From Chromatiales bacterium (lineage in GTDB: Bacteria; Pseudomonadota; Gammaproteobacteria; UBA6429; Thiohalophilaceae), in the NCBI GenBank assembly GCA_027070385.1, contig JALXDW010000175.1:1-6800 (forward strand): a stretch of DNA of 6,800 nucleotides, in the 5' to 3' direction. Every line of letters starts with the position of its first letter. Within the stretch, counting starts at the first letter, position 1. Made by a program: the position numbers and the translations under genes. The notes under the pieces are model-generated. The model was not told where the DNA came from. It ran no database searches and saw nothing but the letters and a program-made list of their open reading frames with translations. Positions 1 through 5,997 of this stretch are shown here, in pieces.

Positions 1-974
1 TGAAAGAGGTTCCATCGGTCACTTACGCATCGGCTTATGACAAAGCCATGGCTTTGGGAGTGCGTGAGGTGAGTGTGTCGTTAGATTGGTCAATCCTTGA
101 GCCTTCTCTAGGCAATTACGATAATACATTGCCTGCTATTATCGATAGTTACTACCCGCTACAAACCGGCGATATCACTTTAGTTCTTCGTCCACTTGAT
201 ACCGCTGGTGTGCGTTTCCCGACTGACTTGGTTGGCCTGGATTTTGACTCACCGTCAGTTATTGCCGCTTTTGAAAATTTGTTAACAAATTTGCATGCTC
301 AACTCTCCAGTTTAAATGCCAGTGGCAAATTAAAATGGATTCACATTGGTAACTAAATCGATGCAACTTTGGGTAGTGATGCAAGCCAATGGGCTAAGTG
401 GCAAACCTTCTTTAAGGCGGCCAAAGCTAGAATTAAAAGTCTTTGGGGTAGCAATGTGAATGTGAGTAGTATTGTTCAATTTTCAGCATTAAACACCCTG
501 GATATACATACACAGTATTTAAACTTTTTGCCGAATCTCGATAGTGCTGTATTGACCTATTACCCGCTTAACACAGATTTTACAATGCGGCCTGTTTCAT
601 CCATTGCGACAGATTTTGATTTAATGGTGAGTACTATTACAGATAAACCGATATTACTACAGGAATGTGGTTATGCTTCAAGTGTTGTTAACAAGAGCAG
701 TGAAGCTCAGCAGGCTGAATTTATTTCAGCTGTATTCAAGGCATGGGATAAGCATATAACACGAATTTCGTTAATTGATTTTAGTTGGCAGTATGATGTA
801 TCTGAATCCCAGGCGGATCAATGGGTGCTTGATTATGGTATGTCAGGGCAAACAAACGAGAATGAATTTAAGCATTATCTTTGGACGTTGGGCTTGAGTC
901 AATATGACACAACTGAAAAGCTGGCTTTACAGCGTTTAAAAGATGAATTAAAGGCGCGTTCATGGGAACAATAA
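1..974 (+). pseudogene. TIM-barrel (clan GH-A-like) glycoside hydrolase, 5' end outside window, interrupted by an in-frame stop
   Basis: One reading frame (codons from position 3) runs to a TAA at 972-974, broken only by a TAA at 354-356. It reads like the strands of a (beta/alpha)8 glycoside hydrolase: SVSLDWSILEPSLGNYD (strand 2 style W-S-x-x-EP-x-G-x-YD, about 69-119), LRPLDTAGVRFP (strand 3), KWIHIGN-stop-ID (strand 4), VLTYYPL (strand 6), KPILLQECGYAS (strand 7, probable nucleophile Glu at 663-665) and LIDFSWQYD (strand 8). In clan GH-A the strand-4 motif ends in Asn-Glu, the Glu being the acid/base; here that codon is TAA, one base from GAA. The two catalytic positions would be 103 residues apart, plausible for the clan. 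After the stop about 205 sense codons remain open, so the lesion is recent, a sequencing error, or read through. No Shine-Dalgarno supports a restart at TTG 369. The N-terminus and any signal peptide lie outside the window. The GH family and substrate are not identifiable by eye. Confidence 0.75.
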
Positions 975-1000
975 GTTAAGTGGCTGTGGCGAGCCTGTTC

Positions 1001-1020
1001 GGCTGACAAGCCATGTTTTT
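1001..1020 (+). terminator. weak candidate intrinsic terminator after the hydrolase gene
   Basis: GGCT (1001-1004) and AGCC (1009-1012) form a 4-bp stem with a GACA loop. ATG and then five Ts (1016-1020) follow, 27 bases after the hydrolase stop. Further GGCT/AGCC copies at 983-985 and 992-995 allow alternative pairings. The stem is short, so termination efficiency is doubtful, but the position and T-run fit a terminator separating the hydrolase from iscX. Confidence 0.3.
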
Positions 1021-1023
1021 GCA

Positions 1024-1052
1024 TTAACCATGTAAATATTAAGAAATAAAAT
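1024..1052 (+). promoter_or_regulatory. candidate sigma-70 promoter for iscX
   Basis: TTAACC at 1024-1029 (4 of 6 matches to TTGACA) and TAAAAT at 1047-1052 (5 of 6 matches to TATAAT) are separated by 17 bases. The implied start lies about 95 bases before the iscX ATG. A second TAAAAT at 1092-1097 has no good -35 partner. The iscX gene needs a promoter of its own if the hairpin at 1001-1020 terminates. The assignment rests on consensus matching in an A/T-rich region only. Confidence 0.35.
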
Positions 1053-1154
1053 CATACACTTAGGGGGGTGTTTTTAGCGGCAGAGAGTGTGTAAAATCGT
1101 TACTCAGCATTAAGCTGTATTTTTGAAGATACCCCAAACATCCTGGAGCCAATT

Positions 1155-1355
1155 ATGTCATTACGCTGGACAGATACACTTGATATAGCCATTGAGCTCG
1201 ATGAAGCACACCCGGATGTGGATCCCAAAACAATTCGTTTTACTGACCTGCATAACTGGGTCATGGATCTGGAAAATTTTGATGACGATCCGGCTCATTC
1301 CGGTGAAAAAATTCTGGAAGCCATTCAAATGGCCTGGATTGACGAGAGAGATTAA
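1155..1355 (+). CDS. iscX: Fe-S cluster assembly protein IscX
   Basis: This encodes a 66-residue acidic protein that matches the IscX (YfhJ) family along its whole length. Family hallmarks are SLRWTD at the N-terminus, [16 protein letters not shown] in the middle and DLENFDDDP followed by [14 protein letters not shown] at the end. The E. coli protein is also 66 residues. IscX is a small cytosolic protein that binds the cysteine desulfurase IscS and iron, competes with frataxin (CyaY), and modulates cluster assembly on IscU. The ATG at 1155 is preceded by GGAG at 1145-1148, six bases away. In E. coli iscX ends the iscRSUA-hscBA-fdx operon; here no fdx or other isc gene lies upstream, only the hydrolase-like gene, so iscX appears to be a separate transcription unit. 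The following gene is rlmN; ndk, often found between them in related genomes, is absent. Confidence 0.96.
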   Translation: MSLRWTDTLDIAIELDEAHPDVDPKTIRFTDLHNWVMDLENFDDDPAHSGEKILEAIQMAWIDERD

Positions 1356-1453
1356 AATAATCTGTTCCAGTGCCAGAGGTTCTGTCTAAAGGCCTTAATC
1401 TTATTGATGAGTCACCGAGACTGATTCAATCCCAATAAAACCATGCTTTCATT

Positions 1454-1467
1454 GGCTAGATCTAGCC
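1454..1467. repeat. perfect 14-base palindrome
   Basis: GGCTAGATCTAGCC is identical to its reverse complement. As DNA it could be a binding site for a dimeric regulator. As RNA it could fold into a 5-bp stem with a GATC loop. It is followed by TAAAAGG rather than a T-run, so it does not look like a classical terminator. It lies 99 bases after iscX and 201 bases before the rlmN start, and has no recognised protein match. Confidence 0.5.
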
Positions 1468-1550
1468 TAAAAGGTTAAAATCCAGGCTGTTTTGTACGGA
1501 TTGACGCTGTATTTGCGTGCTATTTTCCCTAAATCTGCTTTTCAGCATGG

Positions 1551-1570
1551 TTGACCCCGTAAAGGGTGAA
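1551..1570. repeat. imperfect inverted repeat
   Basis: TTGACCC (1551-1557) and GGGTGAA (1564-1570) pair at six of seven positions, with a central G-G mismatch, around a six-base loop CGTAAA. It could be a weak operator or an RNA hairpin upstream of the rlmN promoter. No T-run follows. Confidence 0.3.
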
Positions 1571-1612
1571 ATTTAGACAAAAAATACCGAATTTTGCAGA
1601 ACATTAACGGTT

Positions 1613-1644
1613 TTTAAGGCTCTATTGAGCGCATGATATATAAT
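1613..1644 (+). promoter_or_regulatory. probable promoter of the rlmN operon
   Basis: The run TGATATATAAT (1634-1644) offers two overlapping -10 boxes: TATATA at 1637-1642, preceded by an extended -10 TG (1634-1635), and a perfect TATAAT at 1639-1644. The -35 partner is poor (TTTAAG at 1613-1618, 18 bases from TATATA), as is common for extended -10 promoters. Transcription would begin near 1650, giving a leader of about 18 bases that just includes the ribosome binding site before the TTG at 1668. This position supports that start codon. Confidence 0.55.
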
Positions 1645-1654
1645 AGAGCGATTT

Positions 1655-1659
1655 GAGGT
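1655..1659 (+). promoter_or_regulatory. ribosome binding site fixing the rlmN TTG start
   Basis: GAGGT at 1655-1659 lies eight bases before TTG 1668. The other in-frame TTG, at 1653, overlaps this site and has no Shine-Dalgarno of its own. The first in-frame ATG, at 1713, would remove the conserved NLLNFDRQ segment of RlmN. The start at 1668 is therefore preferred. Confidence 0.7.
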
Positions 1660-1667
1660 ACATTTGT

Positions 1668-2804
1668 TTGTCGGATTCACGGGTTAATTTATTAAATTTC
1701 GACCGTCAGGGTATGGAAGCATTTTTCACCGAGCTGGGTGAGAAACCATTTCGTACGACACAAATGCTCAAGTGGATTTATCAGTTTGGTGTGAGTGACT
1801 TTGCGCAAATGACCAATCTGAGCAAGGCGATGAGAGAAAAGTTAACCGCCATTGCAGAAATAAGAGTGCCGGATATTATCGAACAGCAGGTATCGGACGA
1901 TGGTACGATTAAATGGCTACTGCAACTGGAACAAGGTAATGCGATTGAAACAGTGTTTATTCCGGAGAATGATCGCGGTACCTTATGTGTATCCTCGCAA
2001 ATTGGTTGTGCGTTGGAATGCCGTTTTTGCTCAACCGCACAGCAAGGCTTTAACCGCAATTTGAGTACGGCCGAAATTATCGGCCAGGTCTGGGCTGCAA
2101 ACCAGGCAATGAAAGTCATGCCGCGAAATCAACGTGTCATCAGTAATGTAGTGTTGATGGGTATGGGTGAACCATTATTGAACTTTAATAATGTGGTTGC
2201 CGCTATGAATATTATGATGGATGACAATGCCTATGGTTTATCAAAGCGCCGGGTGACTATCAGCACTTCGGGTGTGGTGCCCGCACTGGAAAGGTTAAAA
2301 GCAGTGAGTGATGTGGCTTTAGCTGTTTCATTACATGCGACCAATGATACGTTGCGTAATGAACTGGTGCCGATTAATAAAAAATATCCGATTAAGCAGT
2401 TGCTTAATGCTTGTAAATTTTATGTAAAAGGTGATCATAAACGTAAAGTCACGTTTGAATATGTTATGTTGGACGGGATTAACGATAAACCACAGCATGC
2501 ACGTGAACTGGTGGCATTAATAAAAGATATTCCATCGAAGGTAAACTTGATTCCATTTAATCCTTTTCCTGGTTCAGGGTATCAATGCTCGTCAGCTGAG
2601 ACGATTGAAATGTTCAGAAACATATTAAAGAAGGCCGGTGTGATATCAACAACGCGTAAAACCCGTGGTGAAGACATTGATGCTGCTTGCGGCCAACTTG
2701 CAGGTAAAGTGATGGATAAAACAAAACGACGATTTCGTCGTGAAGAAATTAAAGTAAGTCGTCATAATATTAATAATAAATCAATATCAGGGAGAATTCT
2801 TTAA
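1668..2804 (+). CDS. rlmN: dual-specificity rRNA/tRNA adenine C2-methyltransferase RlmN
   Basis: This 378-residue protein aligns end to end with E. coli RlmN. It is a radical SAM enzyme that methylates C2 of A2503 in 23S rRNA and of A37 in some tRNAs. The [4Fe-4S] motif is CALECRFC, with Cys114, Cys118 and Cys121. Cys107 (TLCVSS) and Cys341 (DAACGQLAG) correspond to the two non-cluster catalytic cysteines, the mechanistic pair that forms the protein-linked methylene intermediate. GMGEPLLN is the SAM-binding GEP motif, and [17 protein letters not shown] and [15 protein letters not shown] segments are family hallmarks. The N-terminal segment NLLNFDRQ and GEKPFR belongs to the RNA-recognition domain. 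The TTG start is chosen from GAGGT at 1655-1659. The TAA overlaps the next gene's ATG by one base, so translation is probably coupled with pilF. The last 20 or so residues are a basic, low-complexity tail. All catalytic residues are present. Confidence 0.97.
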   Translation: MSDSRVNLLNFDRQGMEAFFTELGEKPFRTTQMLKWIYQFGVSDFAQMTNLSKAMREKLTAIAEIRVPDIIEQQVSDDGTIKWLLQLEQGNAIETVFIPENDRGTLCVSSQIGCALECRFCSTAQQGFNRNLSTAEIIGQVWAANQAMKVMPRNQRVISNVVLMGMGEPLLNFNNVVAAMNIMMDDNAYGLSKRRVTISTSGVVPALERLKAVSDVALAVSLHATNDTLRNELVPINKKYPIKQLLNACKFYVKGDHKRKVTFEYVMLDGINDKPQHARELVALIKDIPSKVNLIPFNPFPGSGYQCSSAETIEMFRNILKKAGVISTTRKTRGEDIDAACGQLAGKVMDKTKRRFRREEIKVSRHNINNKSISGRIL

Positions 2805-3553
2805 TGTTACAAACAGGTTTTTTGCTTTGTTGTTTATTAATATTAACCAGTTGTTCCTCAACACGGGTTCAGGATTTGGACCGGGCCTCAAGATTAAATG
2901 CAGAACTGGGCTTGGCTTATTTAATGAAAGGGCAGAACGACCAGGCTCTGAAAAAACTTGAAAAAGCTATCAGACAAAACCCGGATAATGGCAAAGCCTA
3001 TTTATATATGGCTGAATTGTATCGCCGGATAAAAGAAAACGAACGTGCTAATAGTTACTTTTTACAGGCACTTGAAGTGTCCCCGGATGATTCTGCCATC
3101 AACAATAATTACGGTGCATTTTTATGTGCAAATAAAAAATACACGGAAGCATTCAAATATTTTAATGAAGCATTAAAAAACCCGGTTTATGTTGATCGAA
3201 GCAAGGTATTTGAGAATATTGGTGTTTGCTCAGAAGAGCAAGGCAATATAAAGGTTGCCCGAGAAAATTATATTAAAGCCATTAGCCTTAACCCGAATTT
3301 GTCAACATCGCTATTAGCAGTTGCGCAATTGGATTTTGATGCGCAAAATCTTGAATCGGCAGTCAAGTATCTCAGATATTATAACCGGGTCGGACATGAT
3401 ACCCCGCAGAGTTTATGGTTGGGTATTTTAATCGCCAAGAAACAAAATGATACTAAAACACTGCGAAGTTTGTCATGGTCGCTTACAAAAAAATTTCCAA
3501 AGTCCAAAGAAGCGCAGTTGCTAAAAAAGCTTAAAAGCTCAGGGGAACTCTAA
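2804..3553 (+). CDS. pilF: type IV pilus biogenesis/stability lipoprotein PilF (PilW), TPR protein
   Basis: This 249-residue protein starts with a lipoprotein signal peptide: hydrophobic residues 5-14, then the lipobox LTSC with acylated Cys17. Ser at +2 fits outer-membrane sorting. From about residue 32 it is a chain of tetratricopeptide repeats: 33-61 (AELGLAYLMKGQNDQALKKL), 65-95 (AYLYMAELYRRIKENERANS), 99-125 (NNNYGAFLCANKKYTEAFKY), 134-165 and a weaker one at 169-195. The length and the position between rlmN and rodZ are typical of PilF/PilW, the pilotin that brings the PilQ secretin to the outer membrane for type IV pilus assembly. The ATG overlaps the rlmN stop (TAATG) and has AGGGAG at 2789-2794; the stop overlaps rodZ in the same way. 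Other pilus genes are not in this window, so pilus production cannot be judged. The symbol pilW is used in Neisseria and some other genomes. Confidence 0.92.
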   Translation: MLQTGFLLCCLLILTSCSSTRVQDLDRASRLNAELGLAYLMKGQNDQALKKLEKAIRQNPDNGKAYLYMAELYRRIKENERANSYFLQALEVSPDDSAINNNYGAFLCANKKYTEAFKYFNEALKNPVYVDRSKVFENIGVCSEEQGNIKVARENYIKAISLNPNLSTSLLAVAQLDFDAQNLESAVKYLRYYNRVGHDTPQSLWLGILIAKKQNDTKTLRSLSWSLTKKFPKSKEAQLLKKLKSSGEL

Positions 3554-3984
3554 TGAAGGACAATGAAATATCAGGGGATGAAACCGGACAGACAGAGGAT
3601 AAAAGCTCCCCGACTTATGAGGCGGGGAGAATACTGAAACAGCAACGTGAAGAATCAAATATGACGCAGGAGGAAGTGGCATCAAAACTGAATCTGGATG
3701 TCAGTTATATTATTGCGATTGAAGAAGATGACTTTTCAGAAATAACCTGTATTTCTTATGTGAATGGTTATATTCGAAGTTATGCCCGGTTACTAAAAAT
3801 TCCGGAGTTGCAGGTTTCACAAATGTGTTACCAACAGGATGACTCACAGTCTGAACTGGTACCCAATTATATGGGGCAGGGTCAAAAATTATCAGAATCA
3901 TCTCGTCAGGGTATCAGCTGGGCAATATTGTTTATTGTTGTGATGGGACTGCTTCTGGCAAGTTGGTGGTTTATTCGTCAGTAA
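3553..3984 (+). CDS. rodZ: RodZ-like cytoskeletal HTH membrane protein lacking the periplasmic domain
   Basis: The protein is 143 residues. Residues 1-21 are an acidic polar lead. Residues 22-86 form the RodZ-type helix-turn-helix (GRILKQQREESNMTQEEVAS, LNLDVSYIIAIEEDDF, then the hallmark YVNGYIRSYARLLKIPE at 69-85). Residues 87-119 are a polar linker and 120-141 are one transmembrane helix. It ends two residues later. E. coli RodZ is 337 residues, with a Pro/Thr-rich linker and a beta-structured C-terminal domain (DUF4115) in the periplasm; both are missing here. RodZ binds MreB through its HTH domain and keeps rod shape; in E. coli the cytoplasmic and membrane parts do most of this, so the short form may work. 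The ATG overlaps the pilF stop (TAATG) and AGGGGA lies just upstream (3541-3546). The 54 bases after the stop hold no continuation of the missing domain in any frame I can recognise. A GC-rich hairpin lies near the start (3606-3629). Confidence 0.88.
   Translation: MKDNEISGDETGQTEDKSSPTYEAGRILKQQREESNMTQEEVASKLNLDVSYIIAIEEDDFSEITCISYVNGYIRSYARLLKIPELQVSQMCYQQDDSQSELVPNYMGQGQKLSESSRQGISWAILFIVVMGLLLASWWFIRQ
3606..3629 (+). other. GC-rich hairpin inside the rodZ coding region
   Basis: CTCCCCG (3606-3612) and CGGGGAG (3623-3629) form a perfect 7-bp stem with a 10-base loop, starting 53 bases into rodZ. It stands out in a gene that is otherwise A/T-rich. No T-run follows, so it is not a terminator. 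It might slow ribosomes or affect mRNA stability, but chance is possible. Confidence 0.4.
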
Positions 3985-4038
3985 TCCAGTACTGCCAATG
4001 TGAACCAAATTAGAATTATTGTTGTAGAGATTTAAAAC

Positions 4039-5316
4039 GTGCCAAAAATATTACAAGCAATCAGAGGAATGAACGATTTACTGCCAGAAAACATAGCGAG
4101 CTGGCAATTTATAGAAGCATCCTTTCGAAAATTAATGAACCAGTATGCATACGCTGAAATACGCATGCCGATTGTTGAAAAGACAGAGCTGTTCAAACGT
4201 TCCATTGGTGAAGTCACCGATATTGTTGAAAAAGAAATGTATACCTTTGAAGATCGCAATGGTGACAGTCTGACATTGCGGCCGGAAGGGACGGCTTGTT
4301 GCGTACGGGCCTGTTTACAACATGGCTTATTGCATAATCAGCAACAACGCTTATGGTATATGGGGCCGATGTTTCGACATGAACGCCCACAAAAAGGACG
4401 TTATCGACAGTTTCAGCAAATGGGCGTTGAAGCTTTTGGTATGGCGGGCCCGGATATTGATGTCGAGTTAATTTCCATGATTGCACGTTTCTGGAAAATA
4501 ATCGGTATAGAAAAGAACGTACGTCTGGAAATTAATTCATTGGGAACCAATGCGTCTCGTGCAGCCTATAAAGAATTACTGGTTGAGTATTTAACCCGGC
4601 ACAAAGACAAGCTGGATGAAGACAGTATGCGTCGCTTGGCAACGAATCCGCTAAGAGTATTGGATAGTAAAAATCCGGATTTAAAGGATATTATTGCCAA
4701 TGCACCCAAGTTACTGGAGCACCTGGATGAAGAATCGGAACAATATTTCAAACAACTTTGTATACAGCTGGACAGACTGGGCATTGACTATGTTGTGAAT
4801 ACATCGCTGGTACGCGGTCTGGACTATTATTCGCAAACCGTTTTTGAATGGGTCACCGACGCACTGGGCGCACAAGGAACTGTTTGTGCGGGTGGGCGTT
4901 ATGATGGTCTTGTTGAACAACTGGGTGGAAAAGCCACCACTGCGATTGGATTTGCCATGGGCGTTGAGCGGCTGGTTGCAATGGTTGAGCAGGCAGATAT
5001 CGCTATTGAACCGGGGCAGCCTGATATTTATGTGATTGTTGCTGGAGAAAAAGCACAGCAGGTAGTGTTTCCGTGGATTGAAACAATACGTGATGAATAT
5101 CCTGATATTTCATTGCTGGTTAATTGTGATGGTGGCAGCTTTAAAAGTCAGATGAAACGGGCTGATAAAGCCGGTGCAAGTTATGCCTTTATTATCGGTG
5201 ATGATGAGGCGAGCGAAAATAAAGTGTGTGTAAAAAATTTAAGGGAAAAACAGCAACAACAAAAACTGGGGCAATCTGAATTGCTCCAGTTTATTGGAAA
5301 TAATTTTAAAAATTAG
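4039..5316 (+). CDS. hisS: histidine--tRNA ligase (HisRS)
   Basis: This 425-residue class II aminoacyl-tRNA synthetase activates histidine with ATP and charges tRNA-His in the cytosol; E. coli HisRS is similar in length (424). In order: [11 protein letters not shown] at the N-terminus (6-16); motif 1 region [20 protein letters not shown] (40-59); TLRPEGTA (79-86); motif 2 [14 protein letters not shown] (112-125); the histidine-specific HisA motif LVRGLDYY (257-264) with catalytic Arg259; HisB/motif 3 [13 protein letters not shown] (285-297) and [11 protein letters not shown] (302-312); and the C-terminal anticodon-binding domain from about 327. The start is GTG at 4039, giving the family-typical N-terminus [18 protein letters not shown] at 4026-4030 is a modest ribosome binding site. 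It follows rodZ after 54 bases. In most relatives ispG sits between rodZ and hisS; it is missing here. TAGAAT at 4011-4016 could be a -10 box for an internal promoter but has no good -35. Confidence 0.99.
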   Translation: MPKILQAIRGMNDLLPENIASWQFIEASFRKLMNQYAYAEIRMPIVEKTELFKRSIGEVTDIVEKEMYTFEDRNGDSLTLRPEGTACCVRACLQHGLLHNQQQRLWYMGPMFRHERPQKGRYRQFQQMGVEAFGMAGPDIDVELISMIARFWKIIGIEKNVRLEINSLGTNASRAAYKELLVEYLTRHKDKLDEDSMRRLATNPLRVLDSKNPDLKDIIANAPKLLEHLDEESEQYFKQLCIQLDRLGIDYVVNTSLVRGLDYYSQTVFEWVTDALGAQGTVCAGGRYDGLVEQLGGKATTAIGFAMGVERLVAMVEQADIAIEPGQPDIYVIVAGEKAQQVVFPWIETIRDEYPDISLLVNCDGGSFKSQMKRADKAGASYAFIIGDDEASENKVCVKNLREKQQQQKLGQSELLQFIGNNFKN

Positions 5317-5327
5317 AGTGAAAGGTC

Positions 5328-5990
5328 ATGAGTGAAGAATATCAAACAGAAGAAGAACAGATTGAAGCAATAAAAAACTGGTGGAAAGAAAATGGCAGAG
5401 CCATCATTTTAGGTCTTGTTCTGGGAATAGCTGGCATTGGTGGTTATCGTTACTGGGAAGCTAACGTGGAAGAACAGGCCAAACTTGCATCGATGCAATT
5501 TGAAGAAGTTGTGGCACTGTCCGGTAAAGATAAGGACAAGTTTTCAGCAAAGCTGAAACAAATAGAATCACAACAAGCAGGTAACAGCTATGCTGATCTG
5601 GCTGCTTTTGTTGCAGCTAAAAAACTGGTTGAAGACGGAAAGTATTCAGCTGCCGTTGAGCAATTACAATGGATTATTAAAAACAGTAAACAGGATGGTT
5701 TTGTACATATTGCAAGAATCAGGCTGGCAAAAGTATTGTTACAAATGAATAAAGCAAATGAGGCACTTACCTTGATTAAAGATGTTAAGGCAAGCGGTTT
5801 TGATTCAACTTATGCTGAATTACGGGGTGATATTTACACCGCACTGAAATCATATTCGAATGCTCGGGTAGAATATCAGCTTGCTTTATCCGGGTTAAAT
5901 CCGGGTGCACGTCGGCGTTCAATGGTTGAGATGAAATTAAACAATCTTCCGGCTTCTGATACACCTTTAGCCAGTGTTGCGAAGGAGTAA
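5328..5990 (+). CDS. yfgM: YfgM-like ancillary SecYEG translocon subunit
   Basis: This 220-residue protein has an acidic cytoplasmic N-terminus (YQTEEEQIEAIKNWWKENGR, residues 5-24), one transmembrane helix at about 24-43 (AIILGLVLGIAGIGG, then YRYW), and a periplasmic helical, TPR-like region to the end. The pattern E-x-Q-[IV]-E-A-[IV]-K-x-[WF]-[WF]-x-E-N-G before the helix and R-Y-W after it is that of E. coli YfgM (206 residues). Conserved later segments are RLAKVLLQM (132-140), ADLRGD-like AELRGDIY (163-170) and MKLNNLPAS (202-210). In E. coli YfgM associates with SecYEG and the chaperone PpiD and helps hand exported proteins to periplasmic chaperones. It lies 11 bases after hisS and 7 bases before bamB, the usual order. 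AAGG at 5322-5325 is close to the ATG, while GAG at 5316-5318, overlapping the hisS stop, has better spacing. It is often annotated only as a tetratricopeptide repeat protein. Confidence 0.92.
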   Translation: MSEEYQTEEEQIEAIKNWWKENGRAIILGLVLGIAGIGGYRYWEANVEEQAKLASMQFEEVVALSGKDKDKFSAKLKQIESQQAGNSYADLAAFVAAKKLVEDGKYSAAVEQLQWIIKNSKQDGFVHIARIRLAKVLLQMNKANEALTLIKDVKASGFDSTYAELRGDIYTALKSYSNARVEYQLALSGLNPGARRRSMVEMKLNNLPASDTPLASVAKE

Positions 5991-5997
5991 TTATTCA

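Larger units (their letters stand above)
1356..1652. other. non-coding spacer between iscX and rlmN
   Basis: This 297-base stretch has no convincing gene on either strand and no recognisable remnant of ndk or an isc gene. It contains a perfect palindrome (1454-1467), an imperfect dyad (1551-1570), an A/T dyad AAAAT-ACCGA-ATTTT (1581-1595), and the rlmN promoter region at its right end. TTGACG at 1501 and TTGACC at 1551 resemble -35 boxes but lack good -10 boxes at suitable spacing. No strong GC stem with a T-run follows iscX, so I cannot place its terminator. A small RNA cannot be excluded, but nothing positively supports one. Confidence 0.5.

Noticed and set aside
354..356. Genetic-code reassignment of TAA to glutamate
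   Set aside because: iscX, rlmN, pilF, rodZ and yfgM all end at TAA at family-appropriate lengths, so TAA is a working stop here.
48..974. Reading 48-356 and 369-974 as two separate genes
   Set aside because: They share one frame, the protein motifs run continuously across the stop, the frame is open to the left edge of the window, and no ribosome binding site supports a restart at TTG 369.
1105..1124. CAGC-ATTAA-GCTG followed by TATTTTT as a terminator or attenuator before iscX
   Set aside because: The stem is only four base pairs and would be unstable; the position just before the iscX ribosome binding site makes termination there unlikely.
1192..1389. Possible 65-residue protein in another frame over iscX
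   Set aside because: It overlaps the clearly conserved IscX, has no ribosome binding site and no recognisable protein features.
1781..2119. Antisense open frames over rlmN, rodZ and hisS
   Set aside because: They lie opposite strongly conserved genes, lack ribosome binding sites and show no family-like motifs.
2726..2741. ACGACG-ATTT-CGTCGT hairpin near the end of rlmN
   Set aside because: It encodes the basic Arg-rich tail of RlmN, lacks a T-run, and is readily explained by repeated Arg codons.
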